A stretch of DNA of 64,000 bases from contig OZ024719.1 of NCBI GenBank assembly GCA_964016875.1, forward strand, positions 70,751,224 through 70,815,223. The letters run 5' to 3'. The translations under genes were made by a program, and so were the position numbers. Below the pieces are notes generated by a model. The model worked only from the letters and a program-made list of their open reading frames with translations, was not told the DNA's origin and did no database searches. Positions 25,695 to 37,263 of this stretch are shown piece after piece. Numbering within the stretch: position 1 is the stretch's first letter; every line of letters begins with the position of its first letter. Origin of the DNA: Fallopia convolvulus. Its lineage: Eukaryota > Streptophyta > Magnoliopsida > Caryophyllales > Polygonaceae.

Positions 25695-25935
25695 AACCTT
25701 TTTTGAACCAATACTCAGTTAGTCTAGTGGTAAAGTGGTGCTAGACTCCTTAAGTGTTGTGCAGGAGGTTCGAAGTTCGAATCTCACTGGCAGCATGTAT
25801 GGAAAAATTGATATTGGGAGGGTCTCCCCCAAAATGGGGCCACGAAGTACCCGGTCCGAATGTAGAGCGGTGTCCGACCGATCGAACCGGGCGAGCCAAA
25901 AGGCAAGACCCAAAAAAAAAAAAAACCTTTTTTGA
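25695..25935 (+). mobile_element. tRNA-derived SINE with 12-bp TSD
   Basis: A roughly 217-bp SINE at 25707-25923. Pol III internal promoter boxes are visible: box A TAGTCTAGTGG at 25720-25730 and box B AGTTCGAATCT at 25774-25784. The body is GC-richer than its surroundings and ends in a run of A at 25911-25923. The direct repeats AACCTTTTTTGA at 25695-25706 and 25924-25935 are the target-site duplication. It encodes no protein and depends on a LINE reverse transcriptase. It lies about 95 bp past the stop codon of the PIN gene, so it may fall in or near that gene's 3' UTR or terminator region. Confidence 0.92.
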
Positions 25936-26029
25936 GCTTGATCGACCTTAATTAATTAGAAATTCTTGAATAATACCTATATTGATCTAGTTCATGGATA
26001 CCTACGTGACAAAATATGGATTGTATCTT

Positions 26030-29000
26030 CTATACTCCAAGTAGAATGTAGTAGAGCAAGTCTATTGGCAACGCGATTAGCATCCCGAAGATCACCCTGT
26101 AAATTATAAATTAAAGATAATTAAGATTGAATGCCGTATAATCATATGTTAATTTTAGATTGATTTGATTAGAAATTGTTCACTTACGCTGTACTTAGGA
26201 TTGCCGGATGATTATTGTACTCTTTCGCAAAGACAAACGGTACGATCCCTTGTGGAAGTGCAGCCTTTTCATACACAAGAACATTTAAAATTTTGATTAA
26301 TAATTAAGTCACTAGCACAATTTAAATGAATTTATTAAATTATTCTAAGTGTGTTCGAGCATTTAATCAAGCATATAGAGTTTCATGGTAGTAATATGAT
26401 GTTTCTGTTTTTGACTCTCATGAGCAGTGTTTTTGATACGAAAATATCAAATTATTATAAGTAGGGCACGTTATAGTAAAATTCTATTGAAATTATGTTA
26501 GCTTTAAGAAACAAGCACCCCACATATCTTTTAGAAGATCCACCACAACTAAAACGCAATTTTTATGTTTAATTACAGACAAAAAAAGAAGAGAAAATGA
26601 ATGAAGGTGGGAGAACTTTATTTTTGTTTCTGAAATAAGCAAATAATCTTTCTATATATGGGAGACAAAGAAAGGTTCTTCAATAATCAACATCTAATCC
26701 TGGTTATAAAAATAAATCATTACGAAAATGGCCACAATTTTCATATATTTTCTCCCCCTTTTGAAGGAAAATGGGGCACTAGTGGAATGAAAGCAATGTC
26801 ACAAGTGCATAAAAGGGCACTCATGTGTATCACTCAAGTCCCTTAAGACATACTTTAGTTAATTAATCATCTTTTGAGTTTAGATTTAAGATCTTAACCC
26901 TAAAAAATAAGAAAGCAAGAAAACAGGTGCATTTATTAGATATATATTTTCTTCATAGTTCATAACATGAAAAGGGAGCTAAAAGGGATGAATGTGCACG
27001 TGAAATGTCTTATGGGGCTAGAAAGTTGCATCCTACATAACAATACAATTAGATGCAGGTCCATCATATAAAACATCCCACGTCAGAATTCCAATCAATG
27101 TCCTTTTAATTTGTTTAAGATTTCCATCTTCCACTAAATTGTTCATTAGTACTTGCATTGATCACTCTATTTTCCTAATATATATACCCTAAGAGCATAG
27201 TTTAAACATACTATTTGAAGAAAATAAAATTACGTGACAAGATTGATACCTGAACAATGGCGACTCGGAGGAGGTCACCCCTCAGTCCGATGGCGATGGA
27301 CGCCACCGCCATGACCGCTGGACCGGTGATGAATCGGACGGCCATGGAGAAAAGTGCCACCGAATTACCACAAGCGATTATCTTCGGCTGAAGAGCCATG
27401 AACAAACCTACAATCACAAGTATATTGACTTAAACATCGGAGGTAAATTCGAAGATAAATCATCCAAAACTCATAGTGTCTGCATAATTAATCATATTTG
27501 AATCTTAACAATGTCACAATCAAAACTAAATTACTGTTACGTTCAAAGAAAAAAGCGAAATTGTTGTATACAGTTCCCAACCACTTGGTTTACTAATTAC
27601 TACTACTACTCACAAGTGAAAAAGAAAAGGACATATATAATTTATTTTTCCTAAGCTCTTATCTAATTCGTCATAATTGATGAACCAAAATGGCCACCGA
27701 ACGCATGGACCACGACACGATGTCGTTTCGAAGGGTCCCATATGTCGGCTATACACCCCATCAGTGTGAATGATGGATAGATTTTTCCCCACTAGTTTTT
27801 TTCCTTTTTCCTTTTGCTTTTCTTACGACGGCCCCATATACATGTACCTATCTTCTTCAATGCATTTACCAACAAATTATAAAACTTGGACCATTTTTTT
27901 TACCAAACCATAAAATTAAAAAACTCACCCAAGCTAAACATAGCCATTCCGAGGCCAGCATCGGAGAGAATGGAGATGGACTTGGCTACAATGGAGGGCA
28001 TTGTCAAATGCCACCTACAAATATTAAATCACCATTTCAAATTCATATAATCACTTGGATTAATTAGGGCTTAATTGTGCTTACCGGAATGCGACTAGCG
28101 ACCAAATGAGGCCGATTAGACTGGAGTAGGTGTTGGGGTTACGAATAAGCTTACGCCAAACCATGATTAGGATGAGCCTCGTCATCACGCTCGCTGGCGG
28201 CATCTGTTTCCCACTCGCCGCCTCCAGCCCGCCTCCTCCGCCTAATTGGGACTTGGGGTGGAGCTCCGCGGTCGAGCTCGAGCCCAATTTATTAAGCCCA
28301 ATGGGCCCCTCTAGCTTCTCTTTCTCGTCGTCCTCCGCGCCCGCCTCGCCCCGGCCTCCTCCGCCGAAGCTGAAATTCTCGCCTCCGTACACCTCCCCTC
28401 CCTGAATAACATTACTTTCTGCAAACAAAATTAATTAATTAATCAATTATATTTTTAAAAAGTGGGAATTATTAATTAATTATTTCAAAAAAAATGGTAC
28501 CTTTGGTATCCCCGTTTTGGGGGTGGTCGGCGACCATCATCCGGATTTCCTTGGCGCCATCGGCGGAGCGGGCGGACTGCTCCGGCACGGGGAACTCGGC
28601 GCCGCCGAACACGTGGAGCCCACTGACCTCCGACGCCGGCGAGGCGCTGGAGCTCCATACGAACATGTGAAGCTCCTTGGCGTCGTGGCTGGTCTTACTC
28701 TGGAGCTGACCGCCGTTGTTACCACCTCCGCTGTTCTTCCTCCCGCTCTTCCCATTCCCGTCTCCGACGAGCTCCGGATTCGGAGCCGGGTACGAATTCG
28801 CCGCCCCGGAGCCGCCCTGCGCCGGGTAAAACCCGAAACTCGGCGAGCTGACCCCGGCGCCGACGGTGTTCGCCGCGCAATTCTCCTCAAAGTTCGACGG
28901 CCGCGGAGTCGGCCCCCGAGAAGACTGAACGGAGTACATATCGACGGCCCCGAAATTCGAGTGGCGAGGCCCCGCCGGCGGGAACCCGCCGGCGTACCCC

Positions 29001-29773
29001 ATCATTGAATAGAAGTCCGAGTTGTTGAAATTGGATCCCCTAGGAGTCGGATTCCGGGACGAGCTTAAGCTATAGATCTCAGCTCCGGTGAGATTGGACG
29101 GGCGAGGCGTGTAGCCCCCTCCGGCGAGCGATCTCCGGGAGGCGTTGGACTTCCGGACGGTGACGTGGAGCTTCCCGTCGACCCCTAGCTGGGCGTCGGT
29201 CTCTAAAAAGTCTCTTCCGTCCAGCGACATGACATCGGAATCGACCTTGAACGAGACAATCGAGGCGGCCGTCTCCGGGAACTGCTCCATGATCAGAATC
29301 CGAGCTCCCCTGTACTCAAACAGGAACAGAAGCAGAGTATACCAGATGATACACTGGAGAACGACGACCTGGACCATTAAAGATCCGGAGTAGTCTCCGT
29401 ACATGGCGATTAGCAAGGGGATCCCCATGACGAGGGTGTTGGGGAGGGTGGAGAGGGAGAAGATGGTGATCATCCACTCGAGGGAGCCGTTGCGGGTGAG
29501 GTTGGTCCAGAGGGCGAGGGCGACGAGCATGATGAGCTTCTGGAGGGTGTCGGCGGCGATGAAGCGCATGTTCATGGCGTAGGGGTTGTTGGAGGAGATG
29601 AAGTGGAAGGAGAGGAGAGGGACGGCGAAGACGGCCACGAAGCGGTTGATGCCCGAGCACTGGTCGGGGGTGAAGATCTTCCACCAACGGACGGAGCCGT
29701 AGGCGAGGATCATGGCCACGTAGAGGGGGACCATGGCCGCCATCACCGTGTAGAAGTCGTGCCAGGAGATCAT
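26030..29773 (-). CDS. PIN3: PIN auxin efflux carrier, PIN3/4/7-like (six exons)
   Basis: Plasma-membrane auxin exporter of the canonical long-loop PIN type. Exons on the minus strand: 29773-28501, 28418-28085, 28014-27929, 27407-27250, 26264-26188 and 26096-26030. All introns are GT-AG and the phases join to 664 codons plus TAG, close to known long PINs (about 615-650). Residues 1-155 form the N-terminal membrane block (starts MISWHDFYTVMAAMVPLYVA). Residues about 160-495 are the cytosolic loop, and about 500-664 the C-terminal membrane block, ending YYILLGV. The loop has three TPR(P/G)SN motifs at 222-227, 243-248 and 289-294, known sites for PINOID/D6-type kinases. NPNTY at 518-522 is a conserved trafficking motif. 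An in-frame ATG 79 codons upstream (30010) was rejected because family conservation begins at MISW and a TATA-like TTATTTATT lies between. The loop resembles PIN3, but PIN4 or PIN7 orthology is possible. Confidence 0.95.
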
Positions 29774-30010
29774 CTTGGTAAATTTGAGGGAATGGGGAGG
29801 GTAGAATTGGGAATTTGGAGGAAGGTAGTTAAATAACGAACTTGGGGTACTAGATTTGGGGGAAATCGGGATTTGCAGAGGAAGGAGGGGAAAGAGATGG
29901 GAGCTAAGTGAGAAGGAGAGAAGGGGGCGGAATAAATAAGGAAGGAGAGGAGAGGAGTGGAGTAGACGAAGATCAGGCTGGACACGTGGCGGAAGATAGA
30001 GATCTGGCAT

Positions 30011-30570
30011 CTTGGACCAGTCTACATTGTAGTACTCACTCTCCTCCGAGCGCTCTCTTTTTTACGAGTATTTTTTTACCTCTTGAAATAATTGTTGTAT
30101 TTTATGTCAAATAATTAGAAAGTCCTTTTTTTAATCGGAATGGAAAACAATAATGCAAGAGCTTCTTTTTCATTTGTTATTTTTTGGGAAAAGAAAGCCT
30201 TTTTTTGATCGAACTTATATTCCATGGATGATCGTTTCAATTTTAATATGATTTTTATTTGTGAAACTATTATTCTAAAAATAAAGTATAAATTTTATAC
30301 TAAATTTAAATTAACTTTTTTAAATAATTAAAATACAATATACTTCTTTTATATTGATTTATTTTTATTACGTAAGATATAGAAGGGAAGAACAACTTAG
30401 TTGTTGTCTTAAACTAGATCATCCTTTGGATTGAGGAGAATGTGATGTTATGGGTTGATTTAATAAGATTCATCGAGAGTGAATAGGTAACTATTACAAT
30501 TTTATTGACCACTTGATTCACTTCTTGAAAATCGTGATTAAGCCGTACTGCAAAAAAAAATTTAGTTAAA
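30011..30570. other. Upstream region of the PIN gene
   Basis: Likely contains upstream regulatory DNA of the minus-strand PIN gene. I see no second gene and no motif I can assign with confidence. Confidence 0.4.
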
Positions 30571-30576
30571 CCAGGA

Positions 30577-31049
30577 TGTCCGTTGGAGAAAACTTCCCGC
30601 ATTAGGGATATAAGGGGTACACCTCTAGCATATAAAGGAAGAGTGAAATCCTACATAATGACTTAAGCTTTTGGGTTAGAAGGTGGATCCCAATTTTATA
30701 TACTAAGTGGCAAAAAACCCTCGACACGTCACATGTTTTTTTCGGTCCCCGAAATCTAACATGGAGAGCAGGTTCGGTCAGAAAAAAGAGACTAGCATTT
30801 AATATACTAAACCTGCCAGAAGAAGAAAATGTTCAGGTGCTAACTAGACCAGGCTAGCTAGTTACCACTTGAGAAGGCGTGTCGGAGAAAACTTCCCACA
30901 TCGGGAATATAAGGGGAACACCACTAGGGAAGAGTGAAATACTACCCAATGACTTAAAATTTTGGGTTAGAAGATGAATCCCGACTTTATATGCCAAGTG
31001 TAAGAAATCCCGATACGTCACTCATTTCTTCTGGTCCCCAAAATCTAAC
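30577..31049 (+). repeat. LTR-like direct repeat pair (TRIM candidate)
   Basis: Two direct copies, 30577-30760 and 30880-31049, share TGTC..GGAGAAAACTTCCC near the start, GGGTTAGAAG(G/A)TG(G/A)ATCC in the middle and GGTCCCC(G/A)AAATCTAAC at the end. They begin with TG. About 120 bp separates them. After the first copy comes TGGAGAGCAGG, which could be a primer-binding site but does not match a tRNA I know. No clear short target duplication was found. It is either a small LTR element or a tandem duplication. Confidence 0.55.
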
Positions 31050-34000
31050 CATCTAATCTAACCATGTCAGAGATGAAAATCTTAGTTTCCTAGTAACAAT
31101 GACATTTTCTTAACGTTAATAATTACCGTTTTATCTCCTTCAATACAAATGCATGAAGTTCTATACTTTTTACTTAGGTGACTACGTAGCAAGTTTATAT
31201 ACGGAGATTACGTACAAGCTAGCTTAGATTTCAATGCCCGAGTAATGAAGGAGTTGTCAGCAAATAAACGGAGACTACGTACCAAGATTATATACGCAGA
31301 CATGGAAGTGATAGATCTGATAGAAATCAATTTACGAGTTGCAATTTATTTGGTTGAGAGCAAATAAACGACTGAGAGAAGCAAAGCTTGGTTTATATTT
31401 GTTTGTTGATATATATTCTTCTATACATATTTTAGTCAAATCATATCGTTAATATTCTACTATTAGATCGTTACTTTAATGCAACGAAATAGAGTGAAAT
31501 GGAAAATATATGAGGAAGAAGAATCAATTTCATACTTTTATTGGCTAAATTTTGATTTAGAAACAAAAAAAAAATCATTATTCTTTTTCTTTTTCAAAAC
31601 ATACTATATAAAAAGACCCATACATGCACCATGTTCTTTAAAAGACTATGGGAATGTATAGCCCTCTTTGCTACCAAGTATCCACAACATCTATTGGGAA
31701 AACACTAATCAAAGAAAATGCAAGAACAATGAGATCTCTACTTTGGGGACTGGAAGTAATTGAAACCCTATATGGACAATTCCAAAATTAACAACAAAAT
31801 TGTGGAATAAAGAATTTCCACATTGAAAAACTAAAGAGAAATTAACCTAAATATATACCTATAGATTACTTATCCGATCACCAATTGATTTTAGGATGGA
31901 ATCCCATGGATTTATGTGATGGGTCTGTCGCGCATATGTGTGCTGGGACGGTCTCTCCATCCGTTCGTATTGTAGCCCGCCGAACTTTGACAAAAACCTA
32001 CCCACATTTTTTATTGAGAGGAAAGTGTATATATAATATTATATATTTAATTTCGCTCGCTCAGTCAAGAAAACCTTGTAAAAATTCTTGAAAAATACTT
32101 AAAATGTAATTTGAGCTTTGAAACAATGTTAAATGCTCGAAAAGCCTCTTAGGTCAGGCAAAGCGCGTGCCGAGAATGACTCGTGAGCGAATTCTCTATT
32201 CGAAAAGATATGGTACAGTTTAATCAGACATCAAACGATCAGAAATCACTTTTGTCGCAATTTTCGACGGTCTAGCTCATCTTCTATGTATGCTAACATA
32301 AAATCGAAGGGAAGCACATTTTGTAGGGCGAGGTTGATACGAAGTTTATTGGAATTATGGTACTCCTCCACTCTCTTGGTAACCAAAGTTACAATTAATT
32401 GTGAATTGACATGAAATTCACACCACGAAACATAGCCGATAAGGTCATGGCAGAGATGACCGATTTTGGTTTAATGTCCTCAGTCCTCTAGACTCAATCA
32501 CTTCTTCCAAAGTCTAATTGATTGAACCAAGCTTCTAGAACAATTGCCAAGGTGGCACACCAAACTTGTTGATTAGACATCCCTTGCTTGAACACCTACT
32601 AGCAAAATTTCATTAACTAAATTCAGATGAAAAATCAAATCCAAATTAAGTTACTTTCGTTCGATTTAGGAGTTGATCTTGGACGTGGATTGAGTTATTC
32701 TGGTCGAAGTCGTGATTGAAGCTCCCGAATATCTCAAAATCCCTTGTTTTAGTCGAGCTCATTCGGCTTTTGTTTGGTTCGGTTTGGTTGTTCTCCCTCG
32801 TATTTTTGGGGATTTTTTTATTTTTTTATTTGTTTAACTGTCCTTTTTTCAACCACTTTAAATACTACTCCACTACCTTTTTGTATATCAAACCGTCTTC
32901 CTTATCCAAAAATATTCTTTAAAAAAAATTATCTGAAAATTAATATGTAATATATTATAAACTACAACTTTAAAGGTTCATAGTTTAGTAAAAAAAAATA
33001 TATTTTTTTGATAAAAATATGCTAATATTAGTTCACTTATTAAGGGATATAAACATCTTTTTTTATTTTTTATTTTTATCAAGGGATATAAACAGTTTAA
33101 AACTTGATAAATTTGGTATGATAATATTATTATTATTAGGTTGCCTGTTAATTATTGTGTCTCTCTGTACGTTTCTCAATAGTCTTAATTGATTTACATG
33201 TTTACAAATAGAAGTGCCAAAAAAATAGGATGTTGGGATCCATTGATGTTAATCCAATTTGATCAGAAAAATCTAAAATGGTTTCAGATCCAATCAGGGA
33301 GAGGATCTTGGATCATTTGATTGTCTTTGTATCCTTCGCTTTGGGTTCTTGGATACCAGATTCAATATCAGTTGGGTCCTTGAGTTCTTTATTTCGCAAC
33401 TTTTGGCAATCTACCTAATCTGCTTTTATGTTTGTTTGATGACATTATTATATAAATCTTCGTAACTTTTAAAATTTGGAAGGCTGACATAAATTCATAC
33501 CAAATATAATAATGTTCATTTAAAAAAAAAAAAACTGGAATATGAATATAAGACCATAAGACCATAAGACCTGAATTTATCGGTTAATTGGTCAATTGAA
33601 AACGGGCATTACCATAATGTTTATTTTTTTTAAAGATTTTTTAACTATTTTTTCTTTAAATATTTTAAGGTTTGTGAAATGATATAATGGAATATGAATA
33701 TAAGACCATAAGACCTGAATTTGACGAACTAATATATAAGCATATGCGACATATACATGAATTCAATCAAAACCGTGAACATAAGCTGCTAAAACATGGA
33801 CCTTGCAGTCTTGCACACTAATATATGAAGACCTGTTTTGAGCGTCTAGGCGTAAGGCGGTCTCTCTCCGTCCAGAATCCACCTAATACATTTTTTGAAC
33901 ATTCTGATTTTTTTTTTTTTTATCTATGACAGTATGACGGATTGAAGTGGATTTTTATGGTGTCATGCTTTTTTATGCTTTTTTTTTCACCATATAGTGT

Positions 34001-34907
34001 CAATGTTCCAATACATGGACATGTATACATTTTTTTTTAACAGAAATCCAAATCTACACATCTTTGTGTTGTAATGTTGTATGTGTGTGGATACAACAAA
34101 AATGAAAAAAAAAATTGAGAACATATTCCTGAAAACATACTTTATTGAAAAGGGATGACCCAAAATTAATGCAGCATCAAGAAAATAATTAAACAAAGAT
34201 TAATGGCTAAACACCAAAACATGTCGGGCAAAGAACTAACATCTTTTGAGGATTTAGCCATCCCACACGTCTTCTAAAACATTGATCCTTCGTTAGATCT
34301 CTCGGAATCAAATAATTATCTTTTAAATTCATTTTCTTCCCCTTCTTTCATACTAGTAATAGTTACACAAAGCTATCTATATTAAGCTCAAAACATCAAA
34401 TTAAATTATTATTGCTAGGTCAATCTTGCTCTTGGATAGATTCATTTTGATTTAAGTTGTAGACAATCATCAAGTTTCTTGAATTACTCACAACGAGAAC
34501 GACAAAAAATTGTACACAAAGATTTGGATAGGTAACTTTAAAGGGAATCTTTATGGACTTGGTAGCGTGCCCAAATTTTATCTACTAAGTTGCACCACTA
34601 TTTCTGATTCTAAATCTCATGGATGTTACTTGTTACAAAGTTGTAACAATCTTTTCAGGCTTTTGGTTGTCTAATATAGGAATATTTTCTGTCTTCAAGC
34701 TCTATAGTCACCATTACATACATTTACTTACACACATGTAAGAATAATGACTAAAAAAAAGCATAATAGCTAAGGGGCCGGCCTACAATTTGGCAGATTA
34801 TAGATTTGAATAAAGATCCATTTTCATTTTGGGCTATTTATTCGGGTCAATTGATTCTAAAATTTGAAAGCCCGAGTTCCAAAAAATAAAAAAAATAAAA
34901 ATAAATT
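31050..34907. other. Intergenic with a TRIM relic, no gene seen
   Basis: Apart from the TRIM-related relic at 31812-32000 and a duplicated segment GAATATGAATATAAGACC (about 33539 and 33691), I see no gene. A GTCTAGGCG-rich patch near 33840-33885 is related to one at 38830-38900 in the HD-Zip gene's third intron and is probably a dispersed repeat. Confidence 0.5.
31812..32000 (+). mobile_element. Degenerate TRIM LTR and internal relic
   Basis: The stretch to about 31915 follows the same word order as the TRIM LTR at 57268-57385: CCACATTGAAAA, then a TATATA segment, ATTACTTATCC, then CACCAATTGATTTTAGGATGG. After it come ACGGTCTCTC and GCCCGCC, which also follow the LTR in the complete TRIM. 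It is strongly diverged and has no second LTR. Confidence 0.6.
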
Positions 34908-34980
34908 GCTCTTATTGAGAGTTGAACTCAAGACCTCCCGCTTACTAAACGGGTGCTCTAACCAACTGAGCTATAAGAGC
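34908..34980 (-). tRNA. tRNA-Thr (anticodon AGT)
   Basis: A 73-nt minus-strand sequence folds as a complete cytosolic tRNA. The acceptor arms GCTCTTA/TAAGAGC pair fully, the D arm is GCTC...GAGC, and the anticodon stem CCCGT/GCGGG closes the loop TTAGTAA, so the anticodon is AGT (threonine). The T arm has loop TTCAACT. There is no encoded CCA, as expected in a nucleus. Downstream on the minus strand is a T-rich tract that can terminate Pol III. There is no intron. Confidence 0.95.
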
Positions 34981-35936
34981 TTTTTATTTATTTATTCATA
35001 TTTGACAATTTAAAACAACCGCTCTTAAGAGATTCAATAAAAACATTAGTTATGCTGATGAATGCTGAAGCCGTACAGTGCAACAAAGATTTTATAATTA
35101 ATCTGAGTATGTAAAATTTCACTAATAAAGGGTATATTGTATCAATGATTCATTAATTTAATGATATACAATGAATGTACTTAGTGCTAGACTAATTTTG
35201 CAGGATTTTTCAAACTTGTTGTGACCCTTTATTGCAAGTGAGAAGCATGTTGAAGTGAATAAATGTGTGTCATTTATGATTTTATTGTATTCTTTACGTC
35301 TTATGCAAGAATTTTCAAATTGCATCTTACTGGTGGAGGTATGCAGGCTAATGTCTTCACAAACGCAATATTCATAAATACCATTGTCATTGTGTTGTAC
35401 ATCAAATTTGACGGTGACACATCACATTATTGAGGCTGATTCTTTGAATTAACACCCATTTTTCTAACAAGAACTAGCATCTGAAAAATATTCCAAGTAA
35501 AAGAACAGGAAAACATACTGAATTTGACATGCACAACTTACATGTTGGTGCAAGGGACTGTACAGATTGGAGCATGAGTTCATATACTTTTAAGAGGATT
35601 TTTAATATTAAATTTTAAAAAAGAATATGTACAAGTATATATAATATATTTGTTTTAGATATATGCCAAATACACATTTATATATTGCTTAAATATGCTT
35701 GTAGTGATATTTAATTAGAGTTTTCTACCGGTGTTAAAATACTTGGTGTAAAAGATTACTACGATTGGGCCTGCAACGATATTAGAGAAATTGGACTTGC
35801 TGTGTACAGAATGGGCCCAATAAGTGAGAAAGAGACTAACATGTCTACTTAGAACGGCCCATCTGGCGTCAGCCTTATTTTCTCTTAAGTCTACTCTCTA
35901 GTTTCTACAATTACTTTCCTAGCTATCACAATATCG
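34981..35936. other. Intergenic, no gene seen
   Basis: AT-rich sequence upstream of the tRNA gene; nothing assignable. Confidence 0.45.
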
Positions 35937-36150
35937 TTTTTTTTTTGGTCGGAAAAGCGGAAACTATAAATAAAGAAGAAACGGGCTAACATGCGATGGA
36001 CTGAGGGAAAGCCCTATCCTCGGTATCGTCCAAAATAATGCAAAGGGAGTCCACAGGTGGCTCGGATAAAAAATAAAAACCGAAAGGAAAAGAAAAAGCG
36101 AACTTGGCAAGGGAGTCGGCGACATTAATAATGTAATTATTACCAATCTA
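35937..36150 (-). mobile_element. 5'-truncated LINE tail of a third type
   Basis: Read on the minus strand, it ends in a run of A (T-run at 35937-35946 on the plus strand). Upstream is the C-terminal end of a LINE RNase H domain: VADSLAKFAFS near 36125-36090, then after a frame change EPPVDSLCIILDDTEDRAF to a stop near 35990. It resembles the ends of the two larger LINE copies in layout but has a different 3' UTR without the GGAGAG hairpin. Target duplications were not found. Confidence 0.75.
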
Positions 36151-36159
36151 AGGCACTGC

Positions 36160-37193
36160 TTTAATTGGTGGTTAGTAAGACTAGGTAGCTTGTAATTTTG
36201 CTTTGTTTGATTAATTGCTAGCATGTTTGTAGAGCAGGTGTAACCAGGGATGGACGCAGAATTTAATATTAGGGTGGATTAATTGTCACTAAAGTGTTTT
36301 GAATGGGATAAATTATCTTAATTTAACACTAAATTTATCTTAGTTTTATTTTTTATTAATAAATTTATCCTTTTTTTATTATTTTTTAATTTTTTAGGGC
36401 GGGCTGGGGTACACAATGTAGAATTGTTATGCTGCTAAAAACTATGTCACCGGAAGGTCAGATGTAGCTTCAACAAGAGGTATTCTCTTTGTCAAATAAA
36501 TCCCTTTGATCGAGATCAAAATTCAAAACTCATGTCATCATGGAAGATGTTACACACTTCTTGGAATATTTTGAAGACTACTGTATATTTTCCATTGTTT
36601 TAGAAAGGATACAAAGCAACACATTAATTCATTGCATCAACGAATTTCAACGTGAAGCTTTTATGAATTGCACTTGTATTATAAAAAAAATAATCACAAA
36701 CCATGATTGGTAGCAAATACCCTCTAGTGACAATTTTTGTATAAATCATCCGCTTAAATAATTTAGGTGGACCTCTTATAAGAAGACCATCTAATGTTTA
36801 TGCATTATTAAACAAAGAAACTCTTGAAATTATATAATATTTAGTATGCATGGTATCATAATATTTGGACACTATCTTGGGTTTAGTAGTTCTAGACGTC
36901 TAGACTACTAGTAATATATATCATTGTTGTTCTTCAAATAAAAAGAAGAAGATTACATTAATTATAGTAGCTAGTACTAACTACTAACGCTTGTAAATTA
37001 ACGTAACTATGTGGTAGATATACAAAGCAATGGCGGCATTTATAAGATTGTGTTAATCAGGAGTTAACGCCAACCACAATCTGTACCCAGGCCAGTATCA
37101 AGTTAGTCATAAATTATGGACACTTCAATTTCTTTTCCCCCACCCCTTTTTAATTTTTACGTACAAACTGCATATCATCATAATTATAATTAT

Positions 37194-37228
<35 letters not shown>

Positions 37229-37263
37229 ATAATTCTTTCATGTATTATCTATTAACTAGCTAG
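36160..37263. other. Downstream region of the HD-Zip gene, no further gene seen
   Basis: A hAT-like end sequence CAGGGATGGACGCAGAATTT starts at 36245 without a matching partner that I can locate. An AAT/ATA microsatellite is at about 37185-37230. Otherwise nothing assignable. Confidence 0.45.

Noticed and set aside
28517..29008. 163-codon plus-strand open frame inside the PIN gene
   Set aside because: Antisense shadow of a GC-rich exon with no independent support.
29774..30010. Upstream in-frame ATG adding 79 residues to the PIN protein
   Set aside because: All PIN proteins I know start MI(S/T)...; the added part is not conserved-looking, and a TATA-like sequence lies inside it, so it is probably leader or promoter.
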